The notes under the pieces were generated by a model. That model saw only the letters and a list, made by a program, of their open reading frames with translations, did not search any database and was not told the DNA's origin. From contig NZ_JAPDHZ010000003.1 of NCBI RefSeq assembly GCF_029525555.1, positions 434,001-498,000 on the forward strand: DNA of 64,000 nucleotides, given 5' to 3'. Position numbers and translations under genes: made by a program. This DNA is from Cohnella ginsengisoli. Its GTDB lineage: Bacteria; Bacillota; Bacilli; Paenibacillales; Paenibacillaceae. Below are positions 1-9,102 of this stretch, piece by piece (position 1 is the stretch's first letter; each line of letters begins with the position of its first letter).

Positions 1-182
1 CCCAAGCGATCCTGACCGGCCGACCGCATCGCGCGAACGGCGAGCTGGCCTATCACGTGCTCGAGGCGATGCACGGCTTCCACGACGCAGCCGAACAAGG
101 CGTGCGCTACCGCATGCACAGCACGTGCGAGCGGCCAGCGCCGCTGCCGCTGGGTCTGCGCGAGGGCGAGCTCGACGCCTGA
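1..182 (+). CDS. Gfo/Idh/MocA-family oxidoreductase, C-terminal fragment
   Basis: The window opens inside this gene. The frame starting at base 3 reads QAILTGRPHRANGELAYHVL and then EAMHGFHDAAEQGVRY, ending with TGA at 180-182. The GRPHR-x-NGELAYHVLEAMH-x-FHD pattern is the usual C-terminal helix of NAD(P)-dependent Gfo/Idh/MocA sugar or inositol dehydrogenases. About 59 residues are visible. Neither the Rossmann motif nor the active site is in the window, so the substrate is unknown. A strong terminator follows directly. Confidence 0.8.
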   Translation, partial: QAILTGRPHRANGELAYHVLEAMHGFHDAAEQGVRYRMHSTCERPAPLPLGLREGELDA

Positions 183-196
183 TTCGATGGTGAACA

Positions 197-232
197 GCCC
201 AGCCTCCGGTTGACGGAGGCTGGGCTTTTTTT
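197..232 (+). terminator. Rho-independent terminator
   Basis: A perfect 12-bp stem (197-208 with 214-225), a 5-nt loop and seven T residues at 226-232 lie 15 bases after the stop of the upstream oxidoreductase. The opposite strand has no matching T run, so it works for plus-strand transcription only. Confidence 0.93.
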
Positions 233-234
233 GT

Positions 235-988
235 TTATGGGGCGGGCGAGCCATCCGGCTCGCTCGTCCCCTTTGCATCCGGCGCTTCCTGCCGTCTCCT
301 GCCGCTGCGTCTCATCCCGCGGATCCGCTGCTTGGCGTCCGCGTCTACCCGGTAGGACTCGACGATTTTCTGCAGCGATTTGTTGAAGGTGAAATCGTCC
401 AGCGCGCATCCCCGCAAGTAGGCTTCCGTCCGTTCGGGGAACTTCACGTAGCATATCGAGACCGCCCAGGCGACCGCCATTTTCACGTAATACCCTTCAT
501 GCGAGACTTCGTCCAAGAGCCTCAGCACGTCGTCCGCATAAACGTCGTTGATAAAATGCTCGAGCATCATGACGACGCCGAAGCGGATGTCGTACTCCCG
601 CGCCGACTTGAGATACGGCTGAATAAACGTCCATACGGGGGGCCTGGTTGTCGCGCGCGAACTTTAGGCCGAGACAGAAGCGGTCGCATACCGACCAATT
701 GTCGATCTTCGGGACGAAGTCCGCCACGTACCGAAGCCGCTCCTCCGGTTCCATCTCGGCGTATCCGATGACCATCGCCTGCAGCATGATCTCTTCAAAA
801 GCCTCGCTGCCGACGTCTTCTAGCCAGGCCCGACAGTCGCTCCGCGCCGCCGCGATCGCGATTCGCCGCAGCGCCGGCAGGCGGACGCCCATCAGATTGT
901 CGATGTTCGGAATGAGCGACGAAGCAAACTTTTGATAGTCAGGCTCCGCCAACGCCTCCAGCTGTTCTCTTACGGTGATGCCGTTCAT
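235..988 (-). CDS. AlkD-like DNA alkylation repair protein (frame broken)
   Basis: Predicted HEAT-repeat DNA glycosylase for alkylated bases. Translation from ATG 988 (good Shine-Dalgarno about 8 bases upstream) gives MNGITVREQLEALAEPDYQK and continues through FCLGLKFARDNQAP. The frame then changes, and the rest resumes in another frame as VWTFIQPYLKSAREYD into the methionine-rich segment near 570, reaching TAA at 235-237. Removing one base from the six-base run at 637-642 restores one frame of about 250 residues, the usual family length. The break is probably a sequencing artefact, though a real inactivation cannot be excluded. It lies alone between convergent and divergent neighbours. Confidence 0.8.
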
Positions 989-1086
989 GTCAGGCTCCCC
1001 TCTTTGCACTTCCAGCGAGTTTTAGACACTAATCATAGCGTATCGACCGCGCGAGTAGACGCCGGTTCGAATAAAACCGCAAGAAT

Positions 1087-2250
1087 TTATAACGGATCCC
1101 ATGCTGCATCTCGCTCCACTTGCTCGCCGCTCTTCGGAGCGGCCGTAGAGGCCCGAACGATAAGCCGCGTCGGAATGCGTACCATGCTCCGCTCCTGATT
1201 CGGATTCGCGAATAGCGACAGCAGACGGCCCGCGGCTTCAAACCCGATCGTATCGCCTTGCTGCGCCACGCAGGTCGGGGGGATTCTGGCGGCGTCGGCA
1301 TGGTCGTAATCGTCGAAAAAGACGACGGACAAATCTTCGGGAACGCGCATGCCGGCCGCTTCCGCGGCGCGGATCGCAATCTGTCCGATTTGCTCGTTGA
1401 CGGCGAACAAGGCGGTCACGTTCGATGCGGCTGCGAGAAAATTCGCGATCGCGTCCGGCTCCGCCCGCTCCAGCACGAGGCTTCGGTCCAGCACGACGCC
1501 GTAGTCGTTCAGCGCTTGACGGAAGCCTTCAAGCCTTTCCTCCAGGCTGGTCGTGCCCTCGTAGGGCGTCGTCACGAAGCCGATCCGCCGATGGCCGAGA
1601 CGCAGGAGATGCTCCGTCGCCTCGTATGCCCCCGCGATATGGTCCGAGCAGACGCAATGGGTCGGCACGCCGCGCACGTATCGGTCGATGACGACGATGG
1701 GGTATCGGTCCAACGTGAGCCGCAGCATCTCTTCGCTGTATGTCCGTCCCTCCGCCGGATAGACGATCACGCCGCGCGCGCCGGCCCGCAGCGCCTCCTG
1801 CAGCTTGACCTCCTCCTTTTCCTGGGAGTCGTCCGTCGTCAGCAGCAGCATCCTGAACCGCGAAGGCTCGAGCGCCCGCTCCACGCCGGCGAGCAAGCTG
1901 GTCGTCAGCATGCCCTGAAGCCGCGGCAGGATCACTGCCACCGCCTGAAGCTCCCGTTCTCCGGAAGTCTCTCTGCCGAAAGCGTACTTCGCCGGCTCGC
2001 CCATCCCGGCTTCCTCCGCGACGAAGCTGCCTCTGCCTTGAATGCGAAAAACGACGCCCTCCTCCACCAGCTTGTCCATGGCGCCGCGAATCGTAATTCT
2101 GCTGACGTCGAACTGCTTGCAGAGCTGGTTCTCCGAAGGCAGCCGTTTGCCCGGCTTCCATTTCCCCGAACGGATCTGGTCGCGCACGTAGGACTCGATC
2201 TGGGCGTACAGCGGCGTCCGCTTGTGGCTCCGGCTCTCCGTATGGTCCAA
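1087..2250 (-). CDS. GntR-type HTH / LacI-type sensor transcriptional regulator
   Basis: Repressor of the AraR-like architecture: an N-terminal GntR winged helix (about residues 8-75, including LPSENQLCKQFDVSRITIRG) and a C-terminal periplasmic-binding-protein-like sugar sensor of about 280 residues. It lies divergently from the GH38 alpha-mannosidase gene and probably controls it. I prefer TTG at 2250, which has a GGAGG just upstream. TTG 2271 and GTG 2268 are in frame but have no Shine-Dalgarno. Candidate operators are the three direct repeats in the shared intergenic region. The ligand is unknown; a mannose-containing sugar is inferred from the neighbour. Confidence 0.88.
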   Translation of the reverse strand: MDHTESRSHKRTPLYAQIESYVRDQIRSGKWKPGKRLPSENQLCKQFDVSRITIRGAMDKLVEEGVVFRIQGRGSFVAEEAGMGEPAKYAFGRETSGERELQAVAVILPRLQGMLTTSLLAGVERALEPSRFRMLLLTTDDSQEKEEVKLQEALRAGARGVIVYPAEGRTYSEEMLRLTLDRYPIVVIDRYVRGVPTHCVCSDHIAGAYEATEHLLRLGHRRIGFVTTPYEGTTSLEERLEGFRQALNDYGVVLDRSLVLERAEPDAIANFLAAASNVTALFAVNEQIGQIAIRAAEAAGMRVPEDLSVVFFDDYDHADAARIPPTCVAQQGDTIGFEAAGRLLSLFANPNQERSMVRIPTRLIVRASTAAPKSGEQVERDAAWDPL

Positions 2251-2282
2251 GCGTCCTCCCCCCCTCACCAATATTACTTTTA

Positions 2283-2367
2283 TACAACTTTATTCGTTCA
2301 CGGACGCATTACCGGGTTTACAACCTTTTAACACAAAGCTATGATTCGATTATAACAACCTTTTGCC
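2283..2367. repeat. Three direct ACAACYTTT repeats, candidate operators
   Basis: Near-identical motifs start at about 2283 (TACAACTTTATT), 2319 (TACAACCTTTTAAC) and 2354 (AACAACCTTTTGCC), spaced 36 and 35 bp apart. The middle copy overlaps the -35 box of the mannosidase promoter and the last lies just after the predicted transcription start. That placement suits binding by the adjacent regulator. Confidence 0.5.
2317..2345 (+). promoter_or_regulatory. Sigma-A-type promoter of the mannosidase gene
   Basis: TTTACA at 2317-2322 and TATGAT at 2340-2345 are separated by exactly 17 bases. The predicted start of transcription is near 2352, about 50 bases before the ATG at 2404. Confidence 0.7.
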
Positions 2368-2403
2368 ATCTTGTATATTCGTATTAAACGGAGGTGCACA
2401 GCG

Positions 2404-5163
2404 ATGAAAAAACCTGTCGCGCATATTGTCTCTCACACGCACTGGGACCGCGAATGGTATATGCCCTACGAGCGCCATCACGTCAGGCTCATCGAGCTGA
2501 TGGACGTACTGCTCGATACGCTCGAGCGCGATCCCGAATACCGGAGCTTCCACCTGGACGGCCAGACGATCATTCTGGACGACTACCTCGAGGTGAGGCC
2601 CGAGAATCGCGAACGCCTGACGCGATTCATTCGCGAAGGACGGATCGCGATCGGTCCGTGGTACGTGCTGCAGGACGAATTTCTGACGAGCGGCGAGGCC
2701 AACGTACGCAATCTGCTCGTGGGTCACCGCGAGGCCGCACGCTACGGCCCGGTGGCGAAGATCGGATATTTCCCCGACTCCTTCGGCAATATGGGTCAGG
2801 CGCCCCAGCTCATGCGTCAGGCCCGCATCGCCAACGCGATTTTCGGACGCGGCGTCAAGCCGACCGGCTTCAACAATGCCGTCTCCGACTCCGCGGCCTA
2901 CGAATCGCCTTTTTCCGAGATGGTCTGGCGCTCTCCGGACGGCTCGGAGGTGCTCGGCATCCTGTTCGCCAATTGGTACAACAACGGCATGGAGATCCCC
3001 GTCGATCCCGATGCGGCCCGCGCATACTGGGATGCCAAGCTAGCGGACGCGGAACGTTTCGCCTCCACGTCGCAGCTGCTGTTCATGAACGGATGCGATC
3101 ATCAGCCCGTGCAGACCGACCTCTCCGCTGCGCTCCATACGGCCCGGGATCTGTACCCCGGCTATGAATTCGTGCATAGCGATCTGGCCTCCTACGTGGC
3201 GGCCGTCGAGCGCGCCTCCGACCGCGAGCTGACCGTCGTCGAAGGCGAGCTGCGCAGCCAGCGCACGGACGGCTGGTTCACGCTGGCGAACACCGCATCC
3301 AGCCGCGTATATATCAAGCAGGCCAACGCTAAAGGCCAGATCCTGCTCGAGCGGCTCGCCGAGCCTGCGGCCGCCTTCGCCGCGTCGCTGGGCATGCCTC
3401 ATCCGACGCCGCTGCTCGTCCATGCCTGGAAGACGCTCATGCAAAACCATCCGCACGACAGCATCTGCGGCTGCAGCGTGGACGAGGTTCACGCGGAGAT
3501 GATGACCCGCTTCGCCAAAAGCCGGCACATGGCGGAGCCGATCGTGGAGCGGAGCGTCGCCTATATCGCCTCGCGCATCGATACGTCCCGATTCGGCGGC
3601 GACACGCACGTGCCGTTCGTCGCGTTCAACTTCGCCGGCGCCGCGCGGTCCGGCACCGTGTCCGTCGAGCTCGACGTCGCGCGCCGCGCGTCCACGGACA
3701 TCGGGCCGGCCGAAGCCTACGCGGCCATGGAGCTCGTCCGAATCGACGGGGGCGCCGTCGTCGACCACGAAGGCCGACCCGTGGATGCCGAGATCGAGGA
3801 TCTCGGCGTCCGGTTCGGCTACGAGCTGCCGGACGACAAGTTCAGGCAGCCGTTTATGGCCAGACGGATCCGCGTCACCTTCGGCGCGGACAACGTTCCT
3901 TCCAACGGCTACCGGACGTATGCATGGTATCGCGAAGAAGACGCGGATCCCGCCGTCGCGGCGCCGGTCGCGGCCGCGGTCGAGATGACGGAAGCCGTTG
4001 CCGCCGCCCCATCCGACCTTTTGCTGGAAAATGAATATATCGCCGTCGCCGTCGGGCCTAACGGAAGCTTGTCGCTGACGGACAAAGAAACCCGAGAGAC
4101 CTATCGCGACCTCGGCGTCTTCGAAAATTCGGGCGATATCGGCAACGAATATGTCTACGTCCAGGATGGCGGCCGCAAGACGCTCGCGACGGAAGCGCTG
4201 AAGGCCGAGACGCGGCTCGTCTCGCGCACCGCTTGGCGCACGACGGTCGAGATCGTCCATCGCTGGGAGATTCCCGCCGAGGCGGATGAGCGGCTGCAGC
4301 GCGAGCGCGCGACGGCGACGTTCCTGCCGGACCGCAAGGCCGGGAGGTCCGCGCGAACCGTGCCGCTCGTCATCACGACGCTCGTCACCGTGGAGCGCGG
4401 CGTCAAAGCCATGAAGCTGAAGGTGCGCTATGAAAATCACGCCAAGGATCATCGCCTTCGCATGCGGTTTCCGACCGATGCGGCGGCGTCCGGCGTCCAC
4501 TATGCCGACTCGGTCTACGAGATTGCCAAGCGTCCGAACGAGCCCGCCGCCGAATGGCGCAATCCGGACAACGCGCAGCACCAGCAGGCGTTCGCCGCCC
4601 TGGACCACGGCAATCGCGGATTGGCCGTCGCAAATGTCGGACTGAACGAGTACGAGGTGCTCCGCGACGGCCGCGGCACGATCGCCGTGACGCTCCTCCG
4701 GGCGGTCGGAGAGCTTGGCGACTGGGGCGTGTTTCCCACGCCTGAGGCGCAGTGCCTCGGCGCGCAAGAAGCGGAGCTCGCGATCATCCCCTACGGCGGC
4801 GCCGATGAACGCTATGCGGCCGCCCAGGAAGCGTACGCCTTCCAAGTGCCCTGGCTCGCCGTTCAGACGGACGCTCATGCCGGTTCGTTACCTGCCGCTT
4901 ATAGCCTGCTCTCCTGGACGGGCGAGCGTCTGGCGCTGACCGCCGTCAAACGAGGCATCCAGGGAGAGGATTGCTTCTACCGCTGGTTCAACATGAGCGG
5001 CACGCCTGCAACGCTGGCGCTGCAAGCGGACGCGGATTCGGAATGGTTCTTGAGCAACGTGCTGGAAGAGGAGCTAGGCAAGCTCGCGCCCGACGCGGAC
5101 GGCGTCCTCCGCCTGACCGTACGTCCTTGCGAGATCGTCACGCTAGGCCGCAAACATTCATAA
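2404..5163 (+). CDS. GH38 alpha-mannosidase
   Basis: Cytoplasmic retaining alpha-mannosidase of glycoside hydrolase family 38, 919 residues, no signal peptide. The N-terminal zinc motif SHTHWDREW gives ligands His13 and Asp15. GYFPDSFGNMGQ carries the likely nucleophile Asp125. NHPHDSICGC further on supplies the last zinc histidine. Domains follow the family order: seven-stranded barrel, three-helix bundle (about 280-390), then beta-sandwich. ATG 2404 is chosen because GGAGG lies 9 bases upstream; an earlier in-frame TTG (2371) falls inside the leader. The gene is a single transcription unit closed by a strong terminator. Substrate is probably mannose-containing oligosaccharides imported by another locus. 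Confidence 0.95.
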   Translation: MKKPVAHIVSHTHWDREWYMPYERHHVRLIELMDVLLDTLERDPEYRSFHLDGQTIILDDYLEVRPENRERLTRFIREGRIAIGPWYVLQDEFLTSGEANVRNLLVGHREAARYGPVAKIGYFPDSFGNMGQAPQLMRQARIANAIFGRGVKPTGFNNAVSDSAAYESPFSEMVWRSPDGSEVLGILFANWYNNGMEIPVDPDAARAYWDAKLADAERFASTSQLLFMNGCDHQPVQTDLSAALHTARDLYPGYEFVHSDLASYVAAVERASDRELTVVEGELRSQRTDGWFTLANTASSRVYIKQANAKGQILLERLAEPAAAFAASLGMPHPTPLLVHAWKTLMQNHPHDSICGCSVDEVHAEMMTRFAKSRHMAEPIVERSVAYIASRIDTSRFGGDTHVPFVAFNFAGAARSGTVSVELDVARRASTDIGPAEAYAAMELVRIDGGAVVDHEGRPVDAEIEDLGVRFGYELPDDKFRQPFMARRIRVTFGADNVPSNGYRTYAWYREEDADPAVAAPVAAAVEMTEAVAAAPSDLLLENEYIAVAVGPNGSLSLTDKETRETYRDLGVFENSGDIGNEYVYVQDGGRKTLATEALKAETRLVSRTAWRTTVEIVHRWEIPAEADERLQRERATATFLPDRKAGRSARTVPLVITTLVTVERGVKAMKLKVRYENHAKDHRLRMRFPTDAAASGVHYADSVYEIAKRPNEPAAEWRNPDNAQHQQAFAALDHGNRGLAVANVGLNEYEVLRDGRGTIAVTLLRAVGELGDWGVFPTPEAQCLGAQEAELAIIPYGGADERYAAAQEAYAFQVPWLAVQTDAHAGSLPAAYSLLSWTGERLALTAVKRGIQGEDCFYRWFNMSGTPATLALQADADSEWFLSNVLEEELGKLAPDADGVLRLTVRPCEIVTLGRKHS

Positions 5164-5185
5164 GCGCATCCCGGCCTTTCCAAGC

Positions 5186-5229
5186 GGCCGCCCGACAGAT
5201 CCGACGATCCGGGCGGCCGTCTTTTTTTT
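5186..5229 (+). terminator. Rho-independent terminator
   Basis: Nine-bp GC stem (5186-5194 with 5210-5218) followed by eight T residues at 5222-5229, directly downstream of the mannosidase gene. Confidence 0.92.
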
Positions 5230-5322
5230 GTCCGTTCGAGACGATCGAAATGAACATAGGACCGTCCCCCTGCTCGTACAATAAAACATCCGCGAGTCTA
5301 TCTAGGGACGGGGGACATGCGC

Positions 5323-5688
5323 ATGCGAATTCATTCCGGCGGCTTCGAGGTCGTCTATCACGGCAGGGTGTTCGCCTACAAGATGAATCCGATCGAGATC
5401 ACGTTATCCGAGGAAAACGATCCGCTCACGTTTTTGTTTTGCATCGAAACCGAGCCCGAACGGGACGACTTCGAGACGGACATCCGGCTCGTGCAGCACA
5501 ATAAAGTCCGAATCGCCTGCATCAACTTCCCCAGAGGCAAGCCGACGGGCAACGACGACATGATCCATCTTGGCGTATTGAACAATCGCAGGCTGTCCCT
5601 GAGCTATGAAGTGACGATCAATTACGAAGCGACGGCATGGGTGCTGTCCTTTACGTTTTTCGCCGGCGAGGGGGTCCAGGGTCCGTGA
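5323..5688 (+). CDS. Small conserved protein, possibly DUF6864-like
   Basis: Begins MRIHSGGFEVVYHGRVFAYK and is rich in beta-strand-like stretches, about 121 residues, soluble, with no signal peptide. ATG 5323 has GGGGGA about 8 bases upstream; ATG 5317 is in frame but too close to that Shine-Dalgarno. The stop overlaps the next gene in GTGA, so the two are translationally coupled. The resemblance to DUF6864 proteins is from memory and uncertain. No function can be assigned; the partner is a small membrane protein. Confidence 0.7.
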   Translation: MRIHSGGFEVVYHGRVFAYKMNPIEITLSEENDPLTFLFCIETEPERDDFETDIRLVQHNKVRIACINFPRGKPTGNDDMIHLGVLNNRRLSLSYEVTINYEATAWVLSFTFFAGEGVQGP

Positions 5689-6015
5689 ACAAAATCGAGA
5701 TTCAAGATCCGAAGGTCGCCAGCAAGATCATCGCGGCGAACGCCGAGAGCGAGAAACGCAAAGCAGAGCTTGGTTTTTTTGGGGCGATTTTTCGGCTCGG
5801 GGGAAAACGTCCGGCTCTACATCGTCGGCACGATCGCGCTCGGCGTGCTGCTCATCGCGCTCGTCTACACGCTCGTCCCCGAACAGAACCGGTCTTCGGA
5901 CTTCGGCTTGAAGGACTTGTGGACACTCGTGGTGCTCCCGGTCGAGTCGACGATCATCGGCTACTTGATCGGATCCAGAACGGGCGAAGCCGCTGACAAG
6001 AAACCGAATGCCTAA
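5685..6015 (+). CDS. Small two-TM membrane protein (frame broken)
   Basis: Starts with GTG overlapping the upstream stop by 4 bases. The first part reads VNKIEIQDPKVASKIIAANA, then ESEKRKAELGF. The frame changes in the seven-T run at 5774-5780 and resumes as GRFFGSGENVRLYIVGTIAL. Dropping one T restores about 110 residues: a charged cytoplasmic N-terminus, one hydrophobic helix (GTIALGVLLIALVYTLV), a short loop with WTLVVLPVES, a second weaker hydrophobic segment and a charged tail. Coupling to the preceding gene suggests a two-component complex at the membrane. Function unknown. Confidence 0.68.
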
Positions 6016-6022
6016 AGAAAAC

Positions 6023-6045
6023 GCCGCGAAGCACGCGGCTTTTTT
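6023..6045 (+). terminator. Rho-independent terminator
   Basis: Six-bp GC stem (6023-6028 with 6034-6039), a 5-nt loop and six T residues, starting 8 bases after the stop of the small membrane protein. Confidence 0.85.
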
Positions 6046-6066
6046 CATGCAACGGCGGCCGCGGTC

Positions 6067-6881
6067 TTAACGATTGTTGAGACGGGTGCCCCCGAACGCC
6101 TGACGATAGGCGGTCGGCGTCACGCCGGCGAGCCGCTTGAACCATTTGGCGAACTGCTTGTCGTCGCCGAAGCCGACGCGGCCGGCGATCTCCTTGACGC
6201 CCAGCTTCCCGCTCGCCAGCAGCTCCTTCGCGGCATCCAGCTTCAAGCCGTGAACGTAGTCGAGCAGGCCAGCTCCGAAGCGCCGCTTGAACATGCGGGA
6301 CAGGTAGTCTTTGTTGTACCCGACGTGGTCTGCGATCCGGCCGACCGTAATATCCGGGTCCAGCGCATGAAGGCGCGTCCACGCGAGCAGCTCGTAGAGC
6401 TGGGCGTCCAGCGCGGGCCTGCCGTCGGAATCCTGCAGCTGGTCGGCGAGCTCGATCAGCAGGCACGTCAAAAAGTAATCTCCCGCCCCCCGAATGCGGT
6501 AACCGCCGTTGGCCGCATGTAGCAGCTGACGCGCCAAAATATGCACCCGGCTCGGGTTCGGGCAGCTCGCGTAGCGCGGCATCTGACCCGCAGGCGCCTC
6601 TCCCCCGGCTTCGGGAACGAAAAAATGGAACCAATAAAAAAAGAAACGCCCGGCCTAGAAAGCCGATAGCCGCGATGGCGCTCTCCGGGCATGAGAAACA
6701 GAACGTCTCCTGCCCGCACCTCGTACATGCTCCCGCCGGTCTCCATGAAGACGACGCCTGAAACGCCGACGATCAATTCATAGTCCGCGATCGTGCGGTC
6801 CATGTGCGACCAGGTCTCGTCCGACAGGAAATGTCCGCCCATTTGCAGCCGGTACGGCTCGTTCAAGTATAAAGGCAGCAT
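6067..6881 (-). CDS. AraC-family transcriptional regulator (frame broken)
   Basis: Sugar-responsive activator of about 271 residues: an N-terminal cupin-like sensor (MLPLYLNEPYRLQMGGHFLS to HRGYRLSRPGVSF) and a C-terminal double helix-turn-helix (ITVGRIADHVGYNKDYLSRM, then VKEIAGRVGFGDDKQFAKWF). The two parts are in different frames. The break is in the seven-A run at 6636-6642, where one base added or two removed restores SFYWFHFFVPEAGG. A TATAAT on this strand at 6934-6939 may be its -10 box. It is divergent from the GH127 gene, which it probably activates. Confidence 0.85.
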
Positions 6882-7053
6882 CCCGCTCGTCCCTCTTCTC
6901 CGCCTCTCGATTTGAGGTCAGTTTTTGACACCTATTATACCTGATCGCCTACCGACAAGGGAGCCTGAACTGTCTTAAAATAGGGAAGCAGCGAATCGCG
7001 ATACGATGCGCGGCGCGATTGGATCACAATTTATAAGATGGAGCGTGAACAAA

Positions 7054-9030
7054 TTGGCTCTTCAAGAACAGACTGTTTTCCCCCGCCCTATCGAGCTTAA
7101 AAATGTCAGTATAAAGGACGATTACTGGTCTCCCTATGTCAAACTCGTGCGCGATACGGTCATTCCCTATCAATGGGAAGCGCTGAACGACCGCGTCGCC
7201 GATGCGGAGCCGAGCCATGCGATCCGGAATTTCCGCATCGCGGCGGGCATCGAGGAAGGCGCGTTCGGCGGCTTCTTCTTCCAGGATACGGACTTGTATA
7301 AATGGCTCGAAGCCGTCGGCTACGCGCTGGCCGCGGCGCCCGACGCCGATCTGGAGCGGGTCGCGGACGAGGCGATCTCGCTCGTCGCGGCCGCCCAACA
7401 AGCGGACGGCTACCTGAACACGTACTTCACCGTAGCCGAACCGGGCAAGCGATGGACGAACCTGACGGACTGCCATGAGCTGTATTCGGCCGGCCACCTC
7501 ATCGAAGCCGCGGTCGCCTACGCCGGCGCGACGGGCAAAAAAGCGCTGCTCGACGTCGCCTGCCGCCTGGCCGATCATATCGACGCGACGTTCGGAGACC
7601 GTCCCGGCCAGATTCGGGGCTACGACGGCCACCAGGAGATCGAGCTGGCGCTGGTCAAACTGTACGAAGCGACCGGCGAAAGGCGGTACCTGGACTTGGC
7701 CGGCTTCTTCATCGACGAGCGGGGCCGGCAGCCCAGCTTCTTCCACCAAGAATGGGAAGCGCGAGGCCGTACCTCCGCTTGGACGCCCGGCGTCGTGCAG
7801 AAAACGCCGCCGTCGCTATCTTATCATCAAGCGGACAAGCCCGTCCGCGAGCAGGAGGTCGCGACCGGCCATGCCGTGCGCGCGATGTATATGTATGCCG
7901 CGATGGCCGACCTGGCGGTTCGAAGCGGCGACGACAGCCTGCTCGCCGCCTGCAGGCGGCTGTGGGACAATACGGTCCGCAAACAGATGTACGTCAACGG
8001 AAGCATCGGCTCCACCCACCACGGCGAAGCCTTTACGTTCGATTACGACCTGCCCAACGACACGAACTATTCGGAAACTTGTGCGTCGATCGGCCTGATC
8101 ATGTTCGCGCAGCGCATGCTGCAAAACGAGGTCAAGGGCGAGTACGGGGACGTGCTCGAGCGCGCGCTGTACAATACCGTCACTGCAGGCATGGCGACCG
8201 ACGGCAAGCATTTTTTCTACGTTAATCCGATGGAAGTGTGGCCGGCGGCGAGCGAGGGCAATCCGGGCAAGCATCACGTGAAGGCCGTTCGGCAAAAATG
8301 GTACGGCTGCGCCTGCTGCCCGCCCAACGTCGCGCGGTTGCTCTCGTCGCTCGGCCATTACGCCTTCTCCGCCGGCGAAGGCACGCTTTATTCGCATCTC
8401 CATATCGGCGCGGAGGCGAAGCTGACGATTGCCGGCAGACAGGTTGGCGTACGAATGGCGAGCGGGCTGCCGTGGGCGGGCCAGGTTGGCCTGACCTTGG
8501 CCGAAGCCGCGGGCTCTGGCGACTTCACGCTCGCCGTGCGGGTGCCCGCTTGGTCCGCGCATACCTCGTTCACGTTGAACGGGGAGCCGGCAACGCCGGA
8601 GATTCGGGACGGTTATGCATATTTGCGCCGGGATTGGCAGGCTGGCGACGTATTCGGCATGACGCTGGACATGCGGCCCCGGCGGATCTACGCCGCCGCC
8701 GAAGTGCGCGCGAACGCCGGCCGCGTCGCGCTGCAGCGCGGTCCGCTCGTCTATTGCCTGGAGGAAGCCGACAACGGCGCGCCGCTGGCCGCCTTGGCGA
8801 TTCGCGCGGGATCCGAGCTCCGGGAGGTGGCCGGCGAAGGACGCCTGGCCGGCGCCATTCTGATTGAAACCGAGGGGCTGCGGCTCGAAGAGCCGGCGAA
8901 CGCCGGCGGCGCGCTGTACCGCAGCGAGCCGCCGACGCGGACGCCGAGCCGGATCGTGGCCGTTCCCTATACGCTATGGGGCAACCGCGAGCCGGGCGAG
9001 ATGCAGGTTTGGGTTCGCGAGGAGCCATAA
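7054..9030 (+). CDS. GH127 beta-L-arabinofuranosidase-type hydrolase (DUF1680)
   Basis: Cytoplasmic (alpha/alpha)6-barrel enzyme matching HypBA1-type retaining beta-L-arabinofuranosidases, about 658 residues. The expected zinc-thiolate active site is present: Glu and Cys in SETCASIG (codons 8074 and 8080) and the Cys pair in YGCACCPPNVARLL (codons 8314 and 8317). The start is uncertain. TTG 7054 has GGAG about 10 bases upstream and gives an N-terminus like relatives (IELKNVSIKDDYWSPY). ATG 7006 and GTG 7045 are in-frame alternatives. TAAAAT at 6976-6981 may be the -10 box. The divergent AraC gene suggests induction by an arabinose-containing sugar. Other GH127 specificities are possible. Confidence 0.93.
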   Translation: MALQEQTVFPRPIELKNVSIKDDYWSPYVKLVRDTVIPYQWEALNDRVADAEPSHAIRNFRIAAGIEEGAFGGFFFQDTDLYKWLEAVGYALAAAPDADLERVADEAISLVAAAQQADGYLNTYFTVAEPGKRWTNLTDCHELYSAGHLIEAAVAYAGATGKKALLDVACRLADHIDATFGDRPGQIRGYDGHQEIELALVKLYEATGERRYLDLAGFFIDERGRQPSFFHQEWEARGRTSAWTPGVVQKTPPSLSYHQADKPVREQEVATGHAVRAMYMYAAMADLAVRSGDDSLLAACRRLWDNTVRKQMYVNGSIGSTHHGEAFTFDYDLPNDTNYSETCASIGLIMFAQRMLQNEVKGEYGDVLERALYNTVTAGMATDGKHFFYVNPMEVWPAASEGNPGKHHVKAVRQKWYGCACCPPNVARLLSSLGHYAFSAGEGTLYSHLHIGAEAKLTIAGRQVGVRMASGLPWAGQVGLTLAEAAGSGDFTLAVRVPAWSAHTSFTLNGEPATPEIRDGYAYLRRDWQAGDVFGMTLDMRPRRIYAAAEVRANAGRVALQRGPLVYCLEEADNGAPLAALAIRAGSELREVAGEGRLAGAILIETEGLRLEEPANAGGALYRSEPPTRTPSRIVAVPYTLWGNREPGEMQVWVREEP

Positions 9031-9102
9031 GCGAAACCATTCATACGTGTGAATTTCAACCATCCTGGCGACACTCGCACTTGTCGCAACCATCGCGTCG
9101 CC

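Noticed and set aside
3040..4878. 612-residue open frame antisense to the mannosidase
   Set aside because: It mirrors a strongly conserved GH38 gene, is Arg/Gly-rich in the way of GC-rich shadow frames, and has no ribosome-binding site or recognisable domain.
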